A stretch of 64,000 nt of DNA from Streptomyces sp. SAT1 (GTDB lineage: Bacteria; Actinomycetota; Actinomycetes; Streptomycetales; Streptomycetaceae): assembly GCF_001654495.1 (NCBI RefSeq), contig NZ_CP015849.1:1075001-1139000 (forward strand), written 5' to 3'. The translations under genes and the position numbers were made by a program. The notes beneath the pieces were generated by a model. That model searched no databases and was not told the origin of the DNA. It saw only the letters and a program-made list of their open reading frames with translations. Of this stretch, positions 7,363 to 16,394 are shown piece after piece. Position 1 is the first letter of the stretch. Each line of letters opens with the position of its first letter.

Positions 7363-9723
7363 ATGAACGGTCGTGACCTGGTGCGTTCGGTGAAGGCGGT
7401 CGGCTCCGCGGGGGCGGCCCAGGGGGTGCGCACCGTACGGGCCGCCTGGCGCCGGCGGCGTGCCGACGCCGAGGGCCTGCCCCCGCGGGGCGCGGAGCGG
7501 GCGCGGGTGCCCGGTGAGGTGCTGGACGCGCTGCCCGGCCCGGGGGGCGGTGTGGTGCGGTTCAGCCGCTCGGAGCTGCGCCTGCTCGTCGCGGCGAACG
7601 GAGCGGTCTTCTGGGGCTGGGACGGGGCCGCTCCCCTGCCGTCGTACGCCCTGGCCGGGCAGGGCCCCGAGCCCGACCCGCGGGCGGTGCTGGAGCCGGA
7701 CAAGGACGGCGGCTGGCGGGTGGTGGCCGAGCGGGTCACCGTCACCGTCTCGCGGCACGGCGCCGTGGAGGTGTGCACGCCCGGCGGTGTGCCGTTGCGC
7801 CGCGATCTGCCGCCCCGCTGGTGGGAGCCGGTCGGCGGCGGGACGGCGCGCTGGATGCAGCGGTCCCGGGTGACGGCGGACGCGCGGTTCTTCGGCCTGG
7901 GCGCGCGGGCGTCCGGGCCGCGGCTGCGCGACGGCGCCTACCGCCTGTGGAACACCGATCCCGGCCGCCCGTTCGGGCCCGGCGACGATCCGCTGTACCT
8001 CACGATGCCGGTGCAGCTGGTCGTCGCGGACGCGGGCACCCACCTGGTGTTCCACGACAACTCCTGGGACGGGACGGTCGTCCTGCGCGAGGGCGAGGAG
8101 GGCGCCGGTTCGGGGCACGACCGGCCCGGCGCGAGCGAGCTGCGGATGGACGGCGGTCCGCTGCGCTGCTGGGTGATCGTCGGCACTCCCGCGCGCGTGC
8201 TGCACACCTGGGCCTCGCTCACCGGTGCGGCCGCGCTGCCGCCCGCGTGGGCGCTCGGCCACCAGCACGCGCGGTGGGGCTTCGGCAGCGAACAGGAGGT
8301 GCGCCGGATCGTCGCGGGCTACCAGGAGCGCGGTCTCCCGCTGGACGCCGTGCACCTGGACATCGACCACCTGGACGCGCACCGGGTGTTCACCGTCGAC
8401 CAGGAGCGCTTCCCCAAGCTGCCCGTGCTCGCGGAGGAGCTGCGCCGGGACGGGATCCGGCTGGTGTCGATCGTCGACCCGGGGGTGCGCGCCACGCCGG
8501 GTGACGCCGTGTACGACTCGGGGACGACGCAGGACGCCTTCGTACGGGACGCGTCGGGGGACGTCGTACGGGGTGTGGTGTGGCCCGGCGAGACGGTCTT
8601 CCCGGACTTCACGCACGCGCGCGTGCGCGCGTGGTGGGGCGGGCTGTACCGGGAGCGGCTGACCCAGGGCTTCTCCGGTTTCTGGCACGACATGAACGAG
8701 CCGACGTCCTTCGCGGCCTTCGGCGAGACCACGCTGCCGCGGTCGGCGCGGCACGCGCTGGAGGGCCGGGGCGGCGACCACCGCGAGGCGCACAACGTGT
8801 ACGGGCTGTGCATGGCGCAGGCCGGGTACGAGGGCGTGCGCGCCGCGGTGCCCGGAGAGCGGCCGTTCGTGTTCTCGCGTTCGGGCTGGGCCGGGCTGCA
8901 GCGCTACGGCGGGACCTGGTCGGGGGACGTGGCCACGGGCTGGCCCGGACTGCGGGCGTCGCTGTCGCTGGTGCTGGGTCTTGGCCTGTGCGGCGTGCCC
9001 TACTCGGGGCCGGACGTGGGCGGCTTCGACGGCAGTCCCTCGCCCGAGCTGTTCCTGCGCTGGTTCCAGCTCGCCGCGTATCTGCCGCTGTTCCGGACGC
9101 ACGCGAGCCTGCGGGCGGGGCGGCGGGAGCCGTGGGAGTTCGGTCCCGAGGTGCTGGAGCACGCGCGCGCGGCGCTGCTGGAGCGGCGCCGGCTGCTGCC
9201 GTACTTCGTCACGCTGGCGCATCTGGCCCGGCGCACGGGCGCGCCGTACGTGCGCCCGGTGTGGTGGAACACCCCGGAGGACCGGGCACTGCGGGACTGC
9301 GGGGACGCCTTCCTGCTGGGCGACGCGCTGCTGGTGGCGCCGGTGCTGCTGCCCGGCGCGGAGCGGCGGACGGTGCGGCTGCCGCGGGGCCGCTGGTACG
9401 ACACGGCGACCGGGCGGGCGTACGAGGGGCCGGGGAAGGCGGTCGTGGAGGCACCGCTGGGGCGGATCCCGGTGCTCGCGCGCGCGGGTGCCGTGCTCCC
9501 GGTGCGGGGCGGGACGGACGAGGTCGAACTGGAGGTGTGGGCGCCCGCCCCCGGGCGTGGCGGGGGCGGGCTGGTGGTGCCGGACGCGGGCGACGGCTGG
9601 GACGAGCCCGCGATCGAGCGGTACTCCGTCCGCGGGCAGGGCCGGCGGGTGGTCGTGGAGCAGGAGCGGGAGGACGGTGCGGTGGCGCCGTCGCGTCCGG
9701 TGCGGGTGCGGGGGCTTGACTGA
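7363..9723 (+). CDS. Glycoside hydrolase family 31 protein (alpha-glucosidase/alpha-xylosidase type)
   Basis: A 786-residue cytoplasmic glycosidase without a signal peptide. An N-terminal beta-sandwich region (to about residue 240) precedes the barrel. The family nucleophile is Asp443 in GFWHDMNEP and the acid/base is Asp522 in TWSGDVATGW; both are intact. The distal C-terminal domain includes GDALLVAPVLLPGA and the beta-rich end. It probably cleaves alpha-glucosides after import. ATG at 7363 is favoured because AGGG lies eight bases upstream; GTG at 7354 overlaps that site. The gene is divergent from acetoacetyl-CoA synthetase over about 210 bp with no obvious operator. Confidence 0.92.
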   Translation: MNGRDLVRSVKAVGSAGAAQGVRTVRAAWRRRRADAEGLPPRGAERARVPGEVLDALPGPGGGVVRFSRSELRLLVAANGAVFWGWDGAAPLPSYALAGQGPEPDPRAVLEPDKDGGWRVVAERVTVTVSRHGAVEVCTPGGVPLRRDLPPRWWEPVGGGTARWMQRSRVTADARFFGLGARASGPRLRDGAYRLWNTDPGRPFGPGDDPLYLTMPVQLVVADAGTHLVFHDNSWDGTVVLREGEEGAGSGHDRPGASELRMDGGPLRCWVIVGTPARVLHTWASLTGAAALPPAWALGHQHARWGFGSEQEVRRIVAGYQERGLPLDAVHLDIDHLDAHRVFTVDQERFPKLPVLAEELRRDGIRLVSIVDPGVRATPGDAVYDSGTTQDAFVRDASGDVVRGVVWPGETVFPDFTHARVRAWWGGLYRERLTQGFSGFWHDMNEPTSFAAFGETTLPRSARHALEGRGGDHREAHNVYGLCMAQAGYEGVRAAVPGERPFVFSRSGWAGLQRYGGTWSGDVATGWPGLRASLSLVLGLGLCGVPYSGPDVGGFDGSPSPELFLRWFQLAAYLPLFRTHASLRAGRREPWEFGPEVLEHARAALLERRRLLPYFVTLAHLARRTGAPYVRPVWWNTPEDRALRDCGDAFLLGDALLVAPVLLPGAERRTVRLPRGRWYDTATGRAYEGPGKAVVEAPLGRIPVLARAGAVLPVRGGTDEVELEVWAPAPGRGGGGLVVPDAGDGWDEPAIERYSVRGQGRRVVVEQEREDGAVAPSRPVRVRGLD

Positions 9724-9769
9724 GCCGGACCTGGCCGGGCCGGGCGGCGGGCCGGTGGCCGGGTCCGGC
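9724..9769. terminator. Terminator between GH31 and Nudix genes
   Basis: An inverted repeat starts directly after the GH31 stop codon: GCCGGACC and GGTCCGGC outer arms with an inner GGCC pair. The two flanking genes converge, so it may serve both. Confidence 0.6.
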
Positions 9770-9819
9770 CCGGGGCGGGAGAGGGCTGGACCGGAGGGGA
9801 CTGGACGGGACTGGACGGG

Positions 9820-10356
9820 TCAGACGTAGCGGCCCTCGAACCAGGCCCGTGCCGCCAGGGAGTGCAGGGGGAAGGCCAGTTCCTCGGGCCTGCGCAGCAG
9901 GTGCCAGCCGGACGTCTCGTCGGTGGCGGCGGACTCCGGCAGTCCCTCGGCGGGGCGTTCGGGGAGCATGCCGAAGAGCAGGAGGTGGCCGTCGGGCGCG
10001 CTCATGGCGTCGGCGAGCCGTACGTCACGGGCGGCGGCGTCGATGCCCGTCTCCTCCTTGAGTTCGCGCACGAGGGCCTGGCGCCAGTCCTCGCGGTCGT
10101 CGACGTAGCCGCCGGGCAGGGCCGTGCCGCCGCACGCCGGGCCGATGGTGCGGGTGATCACGACCAGGGCGGTGCCCTTCGGGTCGTAGACGGGCTGGAG
10201 GGCCACCGCGACCGGCAGCGGGTTGCGGTAGGCCACGGCCCCGCAGGCCGGGCAGGTGCGGGGCCAGCCGGAGATGCCCTCTCCGTAGGGCGCTCCGCAG
10301 CCCGAACAGTGGGAATGGGGCACGGAGTTGACAGTCGGGTGTGGATTCTCGGACAC
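9820..10356 (-). CDS. Nudix hydrolase with N-terminal zinc ribbon
   Basis: A 178-residue protein. An N-terminal CSGCG...CPACG zinc ribbon (residues 17-40) precedes a Nudix fold whose box reads GGYVDDREDWRQALVRELKEETGI, matching GX5EX7REUXEEXGU exactly. Proteins with this layout hydrolyse nucleoside diphosphate derivatives such as NADH or capped RNA (NudC-like) or damaged nucleotides; which one is not clear here. The start is GTG with no Shine-Dalgarno site, but TACAGT lies six bases upstream, so a leaderless transcript is possible. It lies 37 bp downstream of the VanX-like gene on the same strand. Confidence 0.9.
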   Translation of the reverse strand: MSENPHPTVNSVPHSHCSGCGAPYGEGISGWPRTCPACGAVAYRNPLPVAVALQPVYDPKGTALVVITRTIGPACGGTALPGGYVDDREDWRQALVRELKEETGIDAAARDVRLADAMSAPDGHLLLFGMLPERPAEGLPESAATDETSGWHLLRRPEELAFPLHSLAARAWFEGRYV

Positions 10357-10393
10357 GCGCGGACTGTATCCGATCCCGACCGGTCGTCCTGCG

Positions 10394-11242
10394 TCAGGAG
10401 GGCTCGGCGCCCGTGCGCGGGCCGCTGGTGAGCGAGGCCCGGGAGACGGGGAAGTCGAAGTAGGTGTCCGGATACGGTTCGGGCTGGTAGGTGAAGTGCC
10501 ACCACTCCTCGGGCAGGTTCACGAGACCGACGTGCTCCAGGGTGTCCTTGAGCAGCATCCGGTGGGCGTGCCGGCGGCCCCGGATCCGGGGGTCGAGGGT
10601 GTGCGCGAGCGTGTCGAAGCAGTCGAAGCCCGTGCCCATGTCGAGGGAGTTGTCCGGGAAGCGCTCCGCGCGCGGTGCGTAGCAGGGCGTCAGGGGCCGG
10701 GCGGGGTCGTACGGAGGGGTCGGCCGGACCGGGAGCGGGACGACGGTGAGGTCCGTGGTCGAGCCGCGGCTGTGGCCGGACTTCGCCGCGATGTAGCCGT
10801 CGTCGAACAGGCGGGTCTTGTCGACGCGCGGGTAGAACTCGCCCTTCATGGACTGGTCGTCGAGGTCGCGGGCCCAGCGCACGAAGTGGTCGACGGCGCG
10901 CTGCGGCCGGTAGCAGTCGTACACCTTGAGGGTGTAGCCCCGGCGCAGCAGCCGGCGCTGGGCGCGGTGCAGGGCCTGGGCGGCGGGGCGGGTGAGGAGG
11001 CACATCGGCCGGCGGTAGCCGTCGACGGGCTCGCCCATGAAGTTGTGCGGGGTGAAGTAGCGCATCTCCTGGAGGATCGTCGGGTCGATGTCGCTCAGGG
11101 CCACGAAGTCGGCGGGGGCCCGCGGGTCCGGGACGCTGCGGGTCCGGGGTGCGGCACCGGCCGTCGCGGAGGCGGCGGTCAGGGTCAGCAGGGCGGCGAG
11201 GGCGGTGACGGCGGCGCGGGCGGGCCGGGACAGTTGTGTCAT
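10394..11242 (-). CDS. Secreted VanX-like D-alanyl-D-alanine dipeptidase
   Basis: A 282-residue M15D zinc peptidase with a clear N-terminal signal peptide (residues 1 to about 31, ending ATAGAAP), so it acts outside the membrane. The zinc ligands His157 and Asp164 in SGHSRGSTTDL and Glu246/His249 in EEWWHF are present, as is the substrate-binding Arg112 in CYRP. Being secreted and apart from any vanHA or regulator genes, it more likely recycles or trims wall D-Ala-D-Ala than confers glycopeptide resistance. The ATG at 11242 has AGGAGAC directly upstream. The downstream neighbour is a Nudix gene, 37 bp away. Confidence 0.92.
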   Translation of the reverse strand: MTQLSRPARAAVTALAALLTLTAASATAGAAPRTRSVPDPRAPADFVALSDIDPTILQEMRYFTPHNFMGEPVDGYRRPMCLLTRPAAQALHRAQRRLLRRGYTLKVYDCYRPQRAVDHFVRWARDLDDQSMKGEFYPRVDKTRLFDDGYIAAKSGHSRGSTTDLTVVPLPVRPTPPYDPARPLTPCYAPRAERFPDNSLDMGTGFDCFDTLAHTLDPRIRGRRHAHRMLLKDTLEHVGLVNLPEEWWHFTYQPEPYPDTYFDFPVSRASLTSGPRTGAEPS

Positions 11243-11389
11243 GTCTCCTACATCTAGCGGGGCCCGGTCCGCCGGGGAAGCGGAACACCCGGAAGCCGCT
11301 CCGCCTACGGCGTACCGCCGACGGGTGACCTCGCGTGAACGTCTCATGAACGCGGCCCGCGCCGCCGCCCCCGGCGCCATCATGCTCCC

Positions 11390-13027
11390 GTGCATCCCAT
11401 GCGTCCCTGGGCGGACTCGCTCCGCTTCGCCTTCCAGCCGGTGGTCAACCTCGCCACCGGAGGGGTCGTGGCCCTGGAGGTCCTGGCCCGGCCGGAGACC
11501 GGTGACGTGCTCGCCGAGGCGCTCCGCCACCCCGAGCTGGACGGCCGGCTGGCCGTGTCGGCGCTGCGCGCGGCGGCCCGCACGGAGACGCTGCTGCCCC
11601 TGCACATCAACGTGTTCGCCCGCACGCTCGCCGACCTCGGCGGCCTGTCCGCCCTGGGCGAGGCCGTGCGGCAGGCGGGCCGCCTGCCGTGGGAGGTCAC
11701 GCTCGACGTCGTACCGCCGTACGCGCACGTACCGCGCCCGGCCCTGCTGGAGGCGGTGTCCGCCGTGCGGGAGCTGGGGTTCCGGATCGGCGCGGACGGT
11801 GTGGGGGACGGCGACATGCCGCTGCGGCTGCTCGTCGACCTCGCCCCCGACCTGGTGAAACTGGACTCCTCGCTGCTGTCCCGGCCTGCGGCGGTACGGG
11901 CCATGCGCACGCTGTGCGAGCAGTCGGGGGCGCTGCTGGCCGTCGAGGGCGTGGAGACCGAACGGCAGTGCGCGCTCGCGGTGTCCGCCGGGGCCCAGTG
12001 GGCGCAGGGCGAGCTGTTCGCGCCGCCGGCCCGGCGGCCCGTGGCGGACGTGTACGTGCCGCCCCGCTCCCCCGCCCCCGCCCCGGCCGCGCCGGGCCCG
12101 GGACCGTCGCTGCGCCCCTTCCTGCGGCCCGCCGCGCTGCTGCCCGCGGATGTCCCGGCGGGCCGGGTGCGGGCGCTGCTCACCGGTGCGCCCGAGGTGA
12201 CGGGCGTGCTGCTGGTGGACGGTCACGGGGTGCCGCTGCGGTCCGTGCACCGGTCCCGCTTCCTGCTGATGATGTCGGGGCGCTACGGTCACGCCCTGTA
12301 CGCCGACCGTCCGGCCGCCCGGCTCGGCGATCCGCCGCGCACGGTGGACGTCGATGCGTCGGCCTGGGAGGTGCTGGACATGATCGCGCGCGGCACGCAG
12401 GAACGGATCTCCGACGACGTGGCGGTCGTCGACCGCCGCGGGCGGTGCGTGGGTGTCGTACGGCCGACGGACCTCGTACGGGCCCTGGCCGAGTCCCGGG
12501 TGGAGGAGGCGGCCGGGCTGAACCCGCTGACCCGGCTGCCCGGCTCGGACGCGATCACGTCGGAGGTGGACCGGCGGATCCGCTCCGGCCGGGCGTTCTC
12601 GCTGAGCTGGCTGGACATCGACCGCTTCAAGCAGGTCAACGACGGCGCCGGGTTCGCCGCCGGGGACGAGCTGATCCGGTCGGTCGGGCGGAGCCTGGAG
12701 CAGGCCGCGTCCGGGACCGCGCGCGTGGGACACATCGGCGGCGACGACTTCCTGCTGCTGGCGGACCCCGGAGCGCTCGATCCGCTGGCGGCCGCCGTGC
12801 TGGACCCGCCCTGGACGGCGGGCGGGATGCCGGTCACCCTGTCCCTGGCCACGGTCGTCTGCGAGCCGGGAAGCGTGGCCGACCACCGGCAGGCAGCCGT
12901 CTGCCTGACCCCGCTCAAGCGGGCGGCGAAGGCCCTGGAGGGCCCCAGCTGGGTCGTCGGCCGGGCGCCCCGGCCCGGCCACACGGTCCGCCGCGGGCGG
13001 GGGGCCACGGTGCCGCAGGCCGGTTGA
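11390..13027 (+). CDS. EAL-CBS-GGDEF protein with degenerate c-di-GMP motifs
   Basis: A 545-residue soluble protein with an EAL-like domain (about 1-215), a CBS pair (about 240-350) and a GGDEF-like domain (about 375-520). In the EAL part, Glu30 (ALEVLAR), Asn of LHINVF, Lys of LVKLD, Glu of AVEGVET and Gln of GAQWAQG are kept. The DDFG motif reads Ala135-Asp136-Gly-Val, and the LELTE glutamate is replaced by Asp. The GGDEF signature is GGDDF (450-454), and no RxxD inhibitory site precedes it. It is thus probably a c-di-GMP or nucleotide receptor, or a weak enzyme. GTG at 11390 and ATG at 11399 are both possible starts; neither has a good ribosome-binding site. Confidence 0.88.
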   Translation: MHPMRPWADSLRFAFQPVVNLATGGVVALEVLARPETGDVLAEALRHPELDGRLAVSALRAAARTETLLPLHINVFARTLADLGGLSALGEAVRQAGRLPWEVTLDVVPPYAHVPRPALLEAVSAVRELGFRIGADGVGDGDMPLRLLVDLAPDLVKLDSSLLSRPAAVRAMRTLCEQSGALLAVEGVETERQCALAVSAGAQWAQGELFAPPARRPVADVYVPPRSPAPAPAAPGPGPSLRPFLRPAALLPADVPAGRVRALLTGAPEVTGVLLVDGHGVPLRSVHRSRFLLMMSGRYGHALYADRPAARLGDPPRTVDVDASAWEVLDMIARGTQERISDDVAVVDRRGRCVGVVRPTDLVRALAESRVEEAAGLNPLTRLPGSDAITSEVDRRIRSGRAFSLSWLDIDRFKQVNDGAGFAAGDELIRSVGRSLEQAASGTARVGHIGGDDFLLLADPGALDPLAAAVLDPPWTAGGMPVTLSLATVVCEPGSVADHRQAAVCLTPLKRAAKALEGPSWVVGRAPRPGHTVRRGRGATVPQAG

Positions 13028-13239
13028 CAGCCCCGCCGGGAAGGCGGGACGGCGGGACGGTCGCGGCTGGACAGGGCGGTCGGGGGCGCGGGCGGGTGCC
13101 GGGGTACGCGCCGGGGCGCGGGTGAGGTCGCCGGGCGCGCGGTGGTCATCCCGAGCGGGTTCCGCCCCGCTGGGACACACTCGTACGAGTGAGGGCGCGG
13201 GGGCCGCAGCGGTCCCGTGCCCGGTCGTTCCTCCGGTGG

Positions 13240-13267
13240 GGTTCCGGCCGCGCGATCCGCCGGAACC
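13240..13267 (+). promoter_or_regulatory. Inverted repeat upstream of glpK
   Basis: The arms GGTTCCGGC and GCCGGAACC (9 bp, perfect, 10-base spacer) end 19 bases before the glpK start, just ahead of its ribosome-binding site. It could be a glycerol-regulator operator or an RNA hairpin controlling translation; sequence alone does not decide. Confidence 0.4.
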
Positions 13268-13286
13268 GCGTCTCCAAGGGGTAGCC

Positions 13287-14813
13287 ATGACGGACAACGC
13301 CGAGAAGTACGTGGCCGCAATCGACCAGGGCACCACGTCGAGCCGGTGCATCGTCTTCGACCGGCACGGTGCCATCGTCGCCGTCGACCAGCGCGAACAC
13401 CGCCAGATCTTCCCCAAGCCGGGCTGGGTCGAGCACGACGCCACCGAGATCTGGGCGAAGGTGCAGGCGGTGGTCGAGGGCGCCACGGCCAGGGCGGGGC
13501 TGCGCGCCGGGCAGCTCAGCGCGCTGGGCATCACCAACCAGCGCGAGACGACCGTCCTGTGGGACCGTGCCACCGGCAAGCCCGTGCACAACGCGATCGT
13601 CTGGCAGGACACCCGTACCGCGGCGCTGTGCGACCGGCTGGGCGGCAGCGAGGGACAGGACCGGTTCCGGGAACAGACCGGGCTTCCGCTGGCCAGCTAC
13701 TTCTCCGGTCCCAAGGCGGCCTGGCTGCTGGACAACGTGCCCGGCCTGCGCGACCGCGCCGAACGCGGGGAGATCGCCTTCGGCACGATCGACTCCTGGC
13801 TCATCTGGAACCTGACCGGCGGCACGGACGGCGGCCGGCACGTCACGGACGTCACCAACGCGGGCCGCACCATGCTGATGAACCTGGAGACCCTCCAGTG
13901 GGATCCGGCCATCCTTGCGGCCATGAACGTCCCCGAGGCGATCCTCCCGGAGATCCGCTCCTCGTCCGAGGTGTACGGCACCGCGGTCGGCCATCTGGCG
14001 GGCGTGCCGGTGGCCTCGGCCCTGGGCGACCAGCAGGCCGCCGTGTTCGGGCAGGCCTGCTACGACGTGGGCGACGCGAAGAACACCTACGGCACCGGCA
14101 GCTTCCTGCTGCTGAACACCGGCAACCGGCCCGTGCCGTCCAAGAACGGGCTGCTCACCACCATGGGCTACAAGATCGGCGACGAGGCACCGGTCTACTG
14201 CCTGGAGGGCGCCATCGCGATCACGGGCGCGCTGGTGCAGTGGTTCCGCGACCAGCTCGGCATCATCGGCACCGCCGACGACATCGAGCCGCTGGCGGCC
14301 GGTGTCGAGGACAACGGCGGCGCGTACATCGTGCCCGCGTTCTCCGGTCTGTTCGCGCCCTACTGGCGCGCGGACGCGCGGGGCGTGGTCACCGGCCTGA
14401 CGCGGTACGTCACCAAGGCGCATCTGGCGCGCGCCGTGCTGGAGGCGACCAGCTGGCAGACCCGCGAGGTGGTGGACGCCATGTACCAGGACTCCGGGGT
14501 GCGCCTGACGGCCCTGAAGGTGGACGGCGGGATGACGAAGAACAATCTGCTGATGCAGCACCAGGCGGACGTGCTCGGCGTTCCGGTGATCCGGCCCAGG
14601 GTCTCCGAGACGACCTGTCTGGGCGCCGCCTACGCGGCCGGGCTCGCCACCGGTGTGTGGAGCGACCTGGACGAGCTGAAGTCGCACTGGCAGAAGGACG
14701 CCGAGTGGACGCCCTCCATGGAGGACCGGGTGCGGGAGCGCGAGTACCACAACTGGCGCAAGGCGGTGGAGAAGAGCTTCGGCTGGCTGGAGGACGGCGA
14801 CGACGACGCGTGA
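13287..14813 (+). CDS. glpK: Glycerol kinase
   Basis: A 508-residue FGGY-family kinase that phosphorylates glycerol to glycerol-3-phosphate. The N-terminal [18 protein letters not shown] phosphate motif, the [10 protein letters not shown] segment, [14 protein letters not shown] and the FGGY C-terminal signature region around [19 protein letters not shown] are all intact, and the length is normal. The start is fixed by AAGGGG seven bases before ATG. No glpF, glpD or gylR gene is next to it, so it stands apart from a gyl-type operon. The next gene, cvnD, is convergent. Confidence 0.96.
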   Translation: MTDNAEKYVAAIDQGTTSSRCIVFDRHGAIVAVDQREHRQIFPKPGWVEHDATEIWAKVQAVVEGATARAGLRAGQLSALGITNQRETTVLWDRATGKPVHNAIVWQDTRTAALCDRLGGSEGQDRFREQTGLPLASYFSGPKAAWLLDNVPGLRDRAERGEIAFGTIDSWLIWNLTGGTDGGRHVTDVTNAGRTMLMNLETLQWDPAILAAMNVPEAILPEIRSSSEVYGTAVGHLAGVPVASALGDQQAAVFGQACYDVGDAKNTYGTGSFLLLNTGNRPVPSKNGLLTTMGYKIGDEAPVYCLEGAIAITGALVQWFRDQLGIIGTADDIEPLAAGVEDNGGAYIVPAFSGLFAPYWRADARGVVTGLTRYVTKAHLARAVLEATSWQTREVVDAMYQDSGVRLTALKVDGGMTKNNLLMQHQADVLGVPVIRPRVSETTCLGAAYAAGLATGVWSDLDELKSHWQKDAEWTPSMEDRVREREYHNWRKAVEKSFGWLEDGDDDA

Positions 14814-14834
14814 CCGTCGGCGCCGTGCGTCCGG

Positions 14835-14875
14835 CACGCGCGCGTGGCAGGACGCACACGACGCACGCGCGCGTG
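14835..14875. terminator. Two CACGCGCGCGTG palindromes between glpK and cvnD
   Basis: Two identical 12-bp palindromes (14835-14846 and 14864-14875) can pair with each other to form a hairpin with a 17-base loop. They sit in the short gap between convergent genes, so a terminator role is likely. Confidence 0.5.
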
Positions 14876-14884
14876 GACGCGGCC

Positions 14885-15490
14885 TCAGCCGGGGACGGCC
14901 CGGCGGCGGGCCGCGGTGTACGCCATGGCGTGCTGGACGACGCCGATCAGGGTCTCCTTGGCCGACTCGCGCTCGCGGGCGTCGCACAGCAGCAGGGGGA
15001 CGCCGTCGTCCAGGTCGAGCGCGTCCCTGACGGTACGCGCCGGGTAACGGGCGGCCCCCTCGAAGCAGTTGACGGCGACGACGAACGGGATGGCCCGCCG
15101 TTCGAAGTAGTCGACGGCGGCGAAGCAGTCCTCCAGGCGGCGGGTGTCGGCGAGCACGACCGCGCCGAGCGCGCCCTCGGACAGCTCGTCCCACATGAAC
15201 CAGAACCGTTCCTGCCCGGGGGTGCCGAACAGGTAGAGCACCAGATCCTCGCGGAGCGTGATCCGGCCGAAGTCCATGGCCACCGTGGTGGTGTGCTTGC
15301 CCTCCACCCCGCTGACGTCGTCGACCGGGCGGCCCGCCTCGGTGAGCAGTTCCTCGGTGCGCAGCGGCCTGATCTCGCTGACCGCGCCGACGAGGGTCGT
15401 CTTGCCCACGCCGAAGCCGCCGGCCACCAGGATCTTGAGCGTGAGGGGCTCGACGGGCGGCTTGCCGCGCTCGGAACGCCCGAAGATCAT
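14885..15490 (-). CDS. cvnD: Conservon small GTPase CvnD
   Basis: A 201-residue Ras-like GTP-binding protein, fourth gene of a conservon. The P-loop GGFGVGKTT is at residues about 24-32, the switch II region DFGRI..LFGTPGQERF is present, and AVNCFEGA corresponds to the NKxD region. In known conservons CvnA-D form a membrane-associated complex resembling a eukaryotic G-protein-coupled receptor system that influences development and secondary metabolism. It follows cvnC by 64 bp on the same strand. No cytochrome P450 gene follows, although some conservons have one. Confidence 0.93.
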   Translation of the reverse strand: MIFGRSERGKPPVEPLTLKILVAGGFGVGKTTLVGAVSEIRPLRTEELLTEAGRPVDDVSGVEGKHTTTVAMDFGRITLREDLVLYLFGTPGQERFWFMWDELSEGALGAVVLADTRRLEDCFAAVDYFERRAIPFVVAVNCFEGAARYPARTVRDALDLDDGVPLLLCDARERESAKETLIGVVQHAMAYTAARRRAVPG

Positions 15491-15554
15491 CGAATTCTTC
15501 TCCTGCTCGGCATGGGTCTCTTCTCCGGCCTGGGCCGGCCGGCCGCCGGGGCGC

Positions 15555-15950
15555 TCACAGCGCCCGCAGGCCGTTGATCACATCACGCAGCACACTCTCG
15601 TCCGGCAGCTCGGCCGGGGGCACCGGCCGGCTCACATGGACGTACTCCTGGTCCACCAGGTCTCCGATCAGGACGCGCACCACGCCGATGGCGAGGTCGA
15701 GTTCCGCGGCGAGTTCGGCGACCGACTGCGGGGTGCGGCGGCACAGCTCGACGATGTCCACGTGCTCCGGGGAGAGCGAGTGGTCCGCCTCCGCGTCGTC
15801 CACGTGCGGTTCGGTGACGACGACCGCGATCAGGTCGAGGCGGTGCTGTGCCGCGTGGCTGGTACGGCCCCGCGTCATGGCGTACGGGCGGACCACGGGT
15901 CCGGCCTCGTCGTCGAACCAGGGGCTGGGTGCCTGGCCGTCTCCGTTCAT
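15555..15950 (-). CDS. cvnC: Conservon DUF742 protein CvnC
   Basis: A 131-residue DUF742 protein. It starts MNGDGQAPSPWFDDEAGPVVRPYAMTRGR, typical of CvnC, and has a winged-helix-like middle (HVDIVELCRRTPQSVAELAAELDLAIGVVRVLIGDLVDQ) and ends VINGLRAL. It is part of the CvnABCD complex. It lies 9 bp after cvnB. Function of the isolated protein is not known. Confidence 0.93.
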   Translation of the reverse strand: MNGDGQAPSPWFDDEAGPVVRPYAMTRGRTSHAAQHRLDLIAVVVTEPHVDDAEADHSLSPEHVDIVELCRRTPQSVAELAAELDLAIGVVRVLIGDLVDQEYVHVSRPVPPAELPDESVLRDVINGLRAL

Positions 15951-15959
15951 GTCATCCCA

Positions 15960-16394
15960 CTACCCGCCGGCCGGCAGGTCGGTGCGCGGGGCGGCGCCCA
16001 GGTGCTCCCCGACCCGCTTGACCAGGAGGGTCATCTCGTAGGCGACCTGGCCGATGTCGGCGTCCGCGTCGGCGAGCACGGCGAGACAGCTGCCGTCACC
16101 CGCGGCGGTCACGAACAGGTACGCGTCGTCCAGTTCGACGAGCGTCTGCCGGACGCTGCCCGCCTCGAAGTGCCGGCCCACGCCCTTGGCGAGGCTGTGG
16201 AAGCCGGAGGCCACGGCCGCCAGGTGCTCGCTGTCCTCGCGGGTCAGGTCCTTGGACACCCCGGTCGCCAGGCCGTCCCCGGAGAGCACGACGGCCTTGC
16301 GGATGCTCGCGACCCGGTCCACGAGGTCGTCGAGGAGCCAGTTCAGTTCCTTCTTGCCGGTGGCGGTGTGGCCGGTCGCCTTCGGTGCGGTCAT
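15960..16394 (-). CDS. cvnB: Conservon roadblock/LC7 protein CvnB
   Basis: A 144-residue roadblock/LC7-fold protein (KKELNWLLDDLVDRVASIRKAVVLSGDGLATGVS). Such proteins act as GTPase-activating or scaffolding partners of small GTPases, here CvnD. The start codon overlaps the cvnA stop in ATGA, so the two genes are translationally coupled. Confidence 0.94.
   Translation of the reverse strand: MTAPKATGHTATGKKELNWLLDDLVDRVASIRKAVVLSGDGLATGVSKDLTREDSEHLAAVASGFHSLAKGVGRHFEAGSVRQTLVELDDAYLFVTAAGDGSCLAVLADADADIGQVAYEMTLLVKRVGEHLGAAPRTDLPAGG

Noticed and set aside
5182..9222. Minus-strand open frame of 1346 codons through the acetoacetyl-CoA synthetase and GH31 region
   Set aside because: Only the part from 7149 to 5182 matches a protein family. 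The rest is antisense to the GH31 gene and open merely because of the high G+C content.
10394..13612. Minus-strand open frame of 1072 codons ending in the VanX-like protein
   Set aside because: The real protein begins at 11242 with AGGAGAC and a signal peptide. The upstream part is antisense to the EAL-GGDEF gene.
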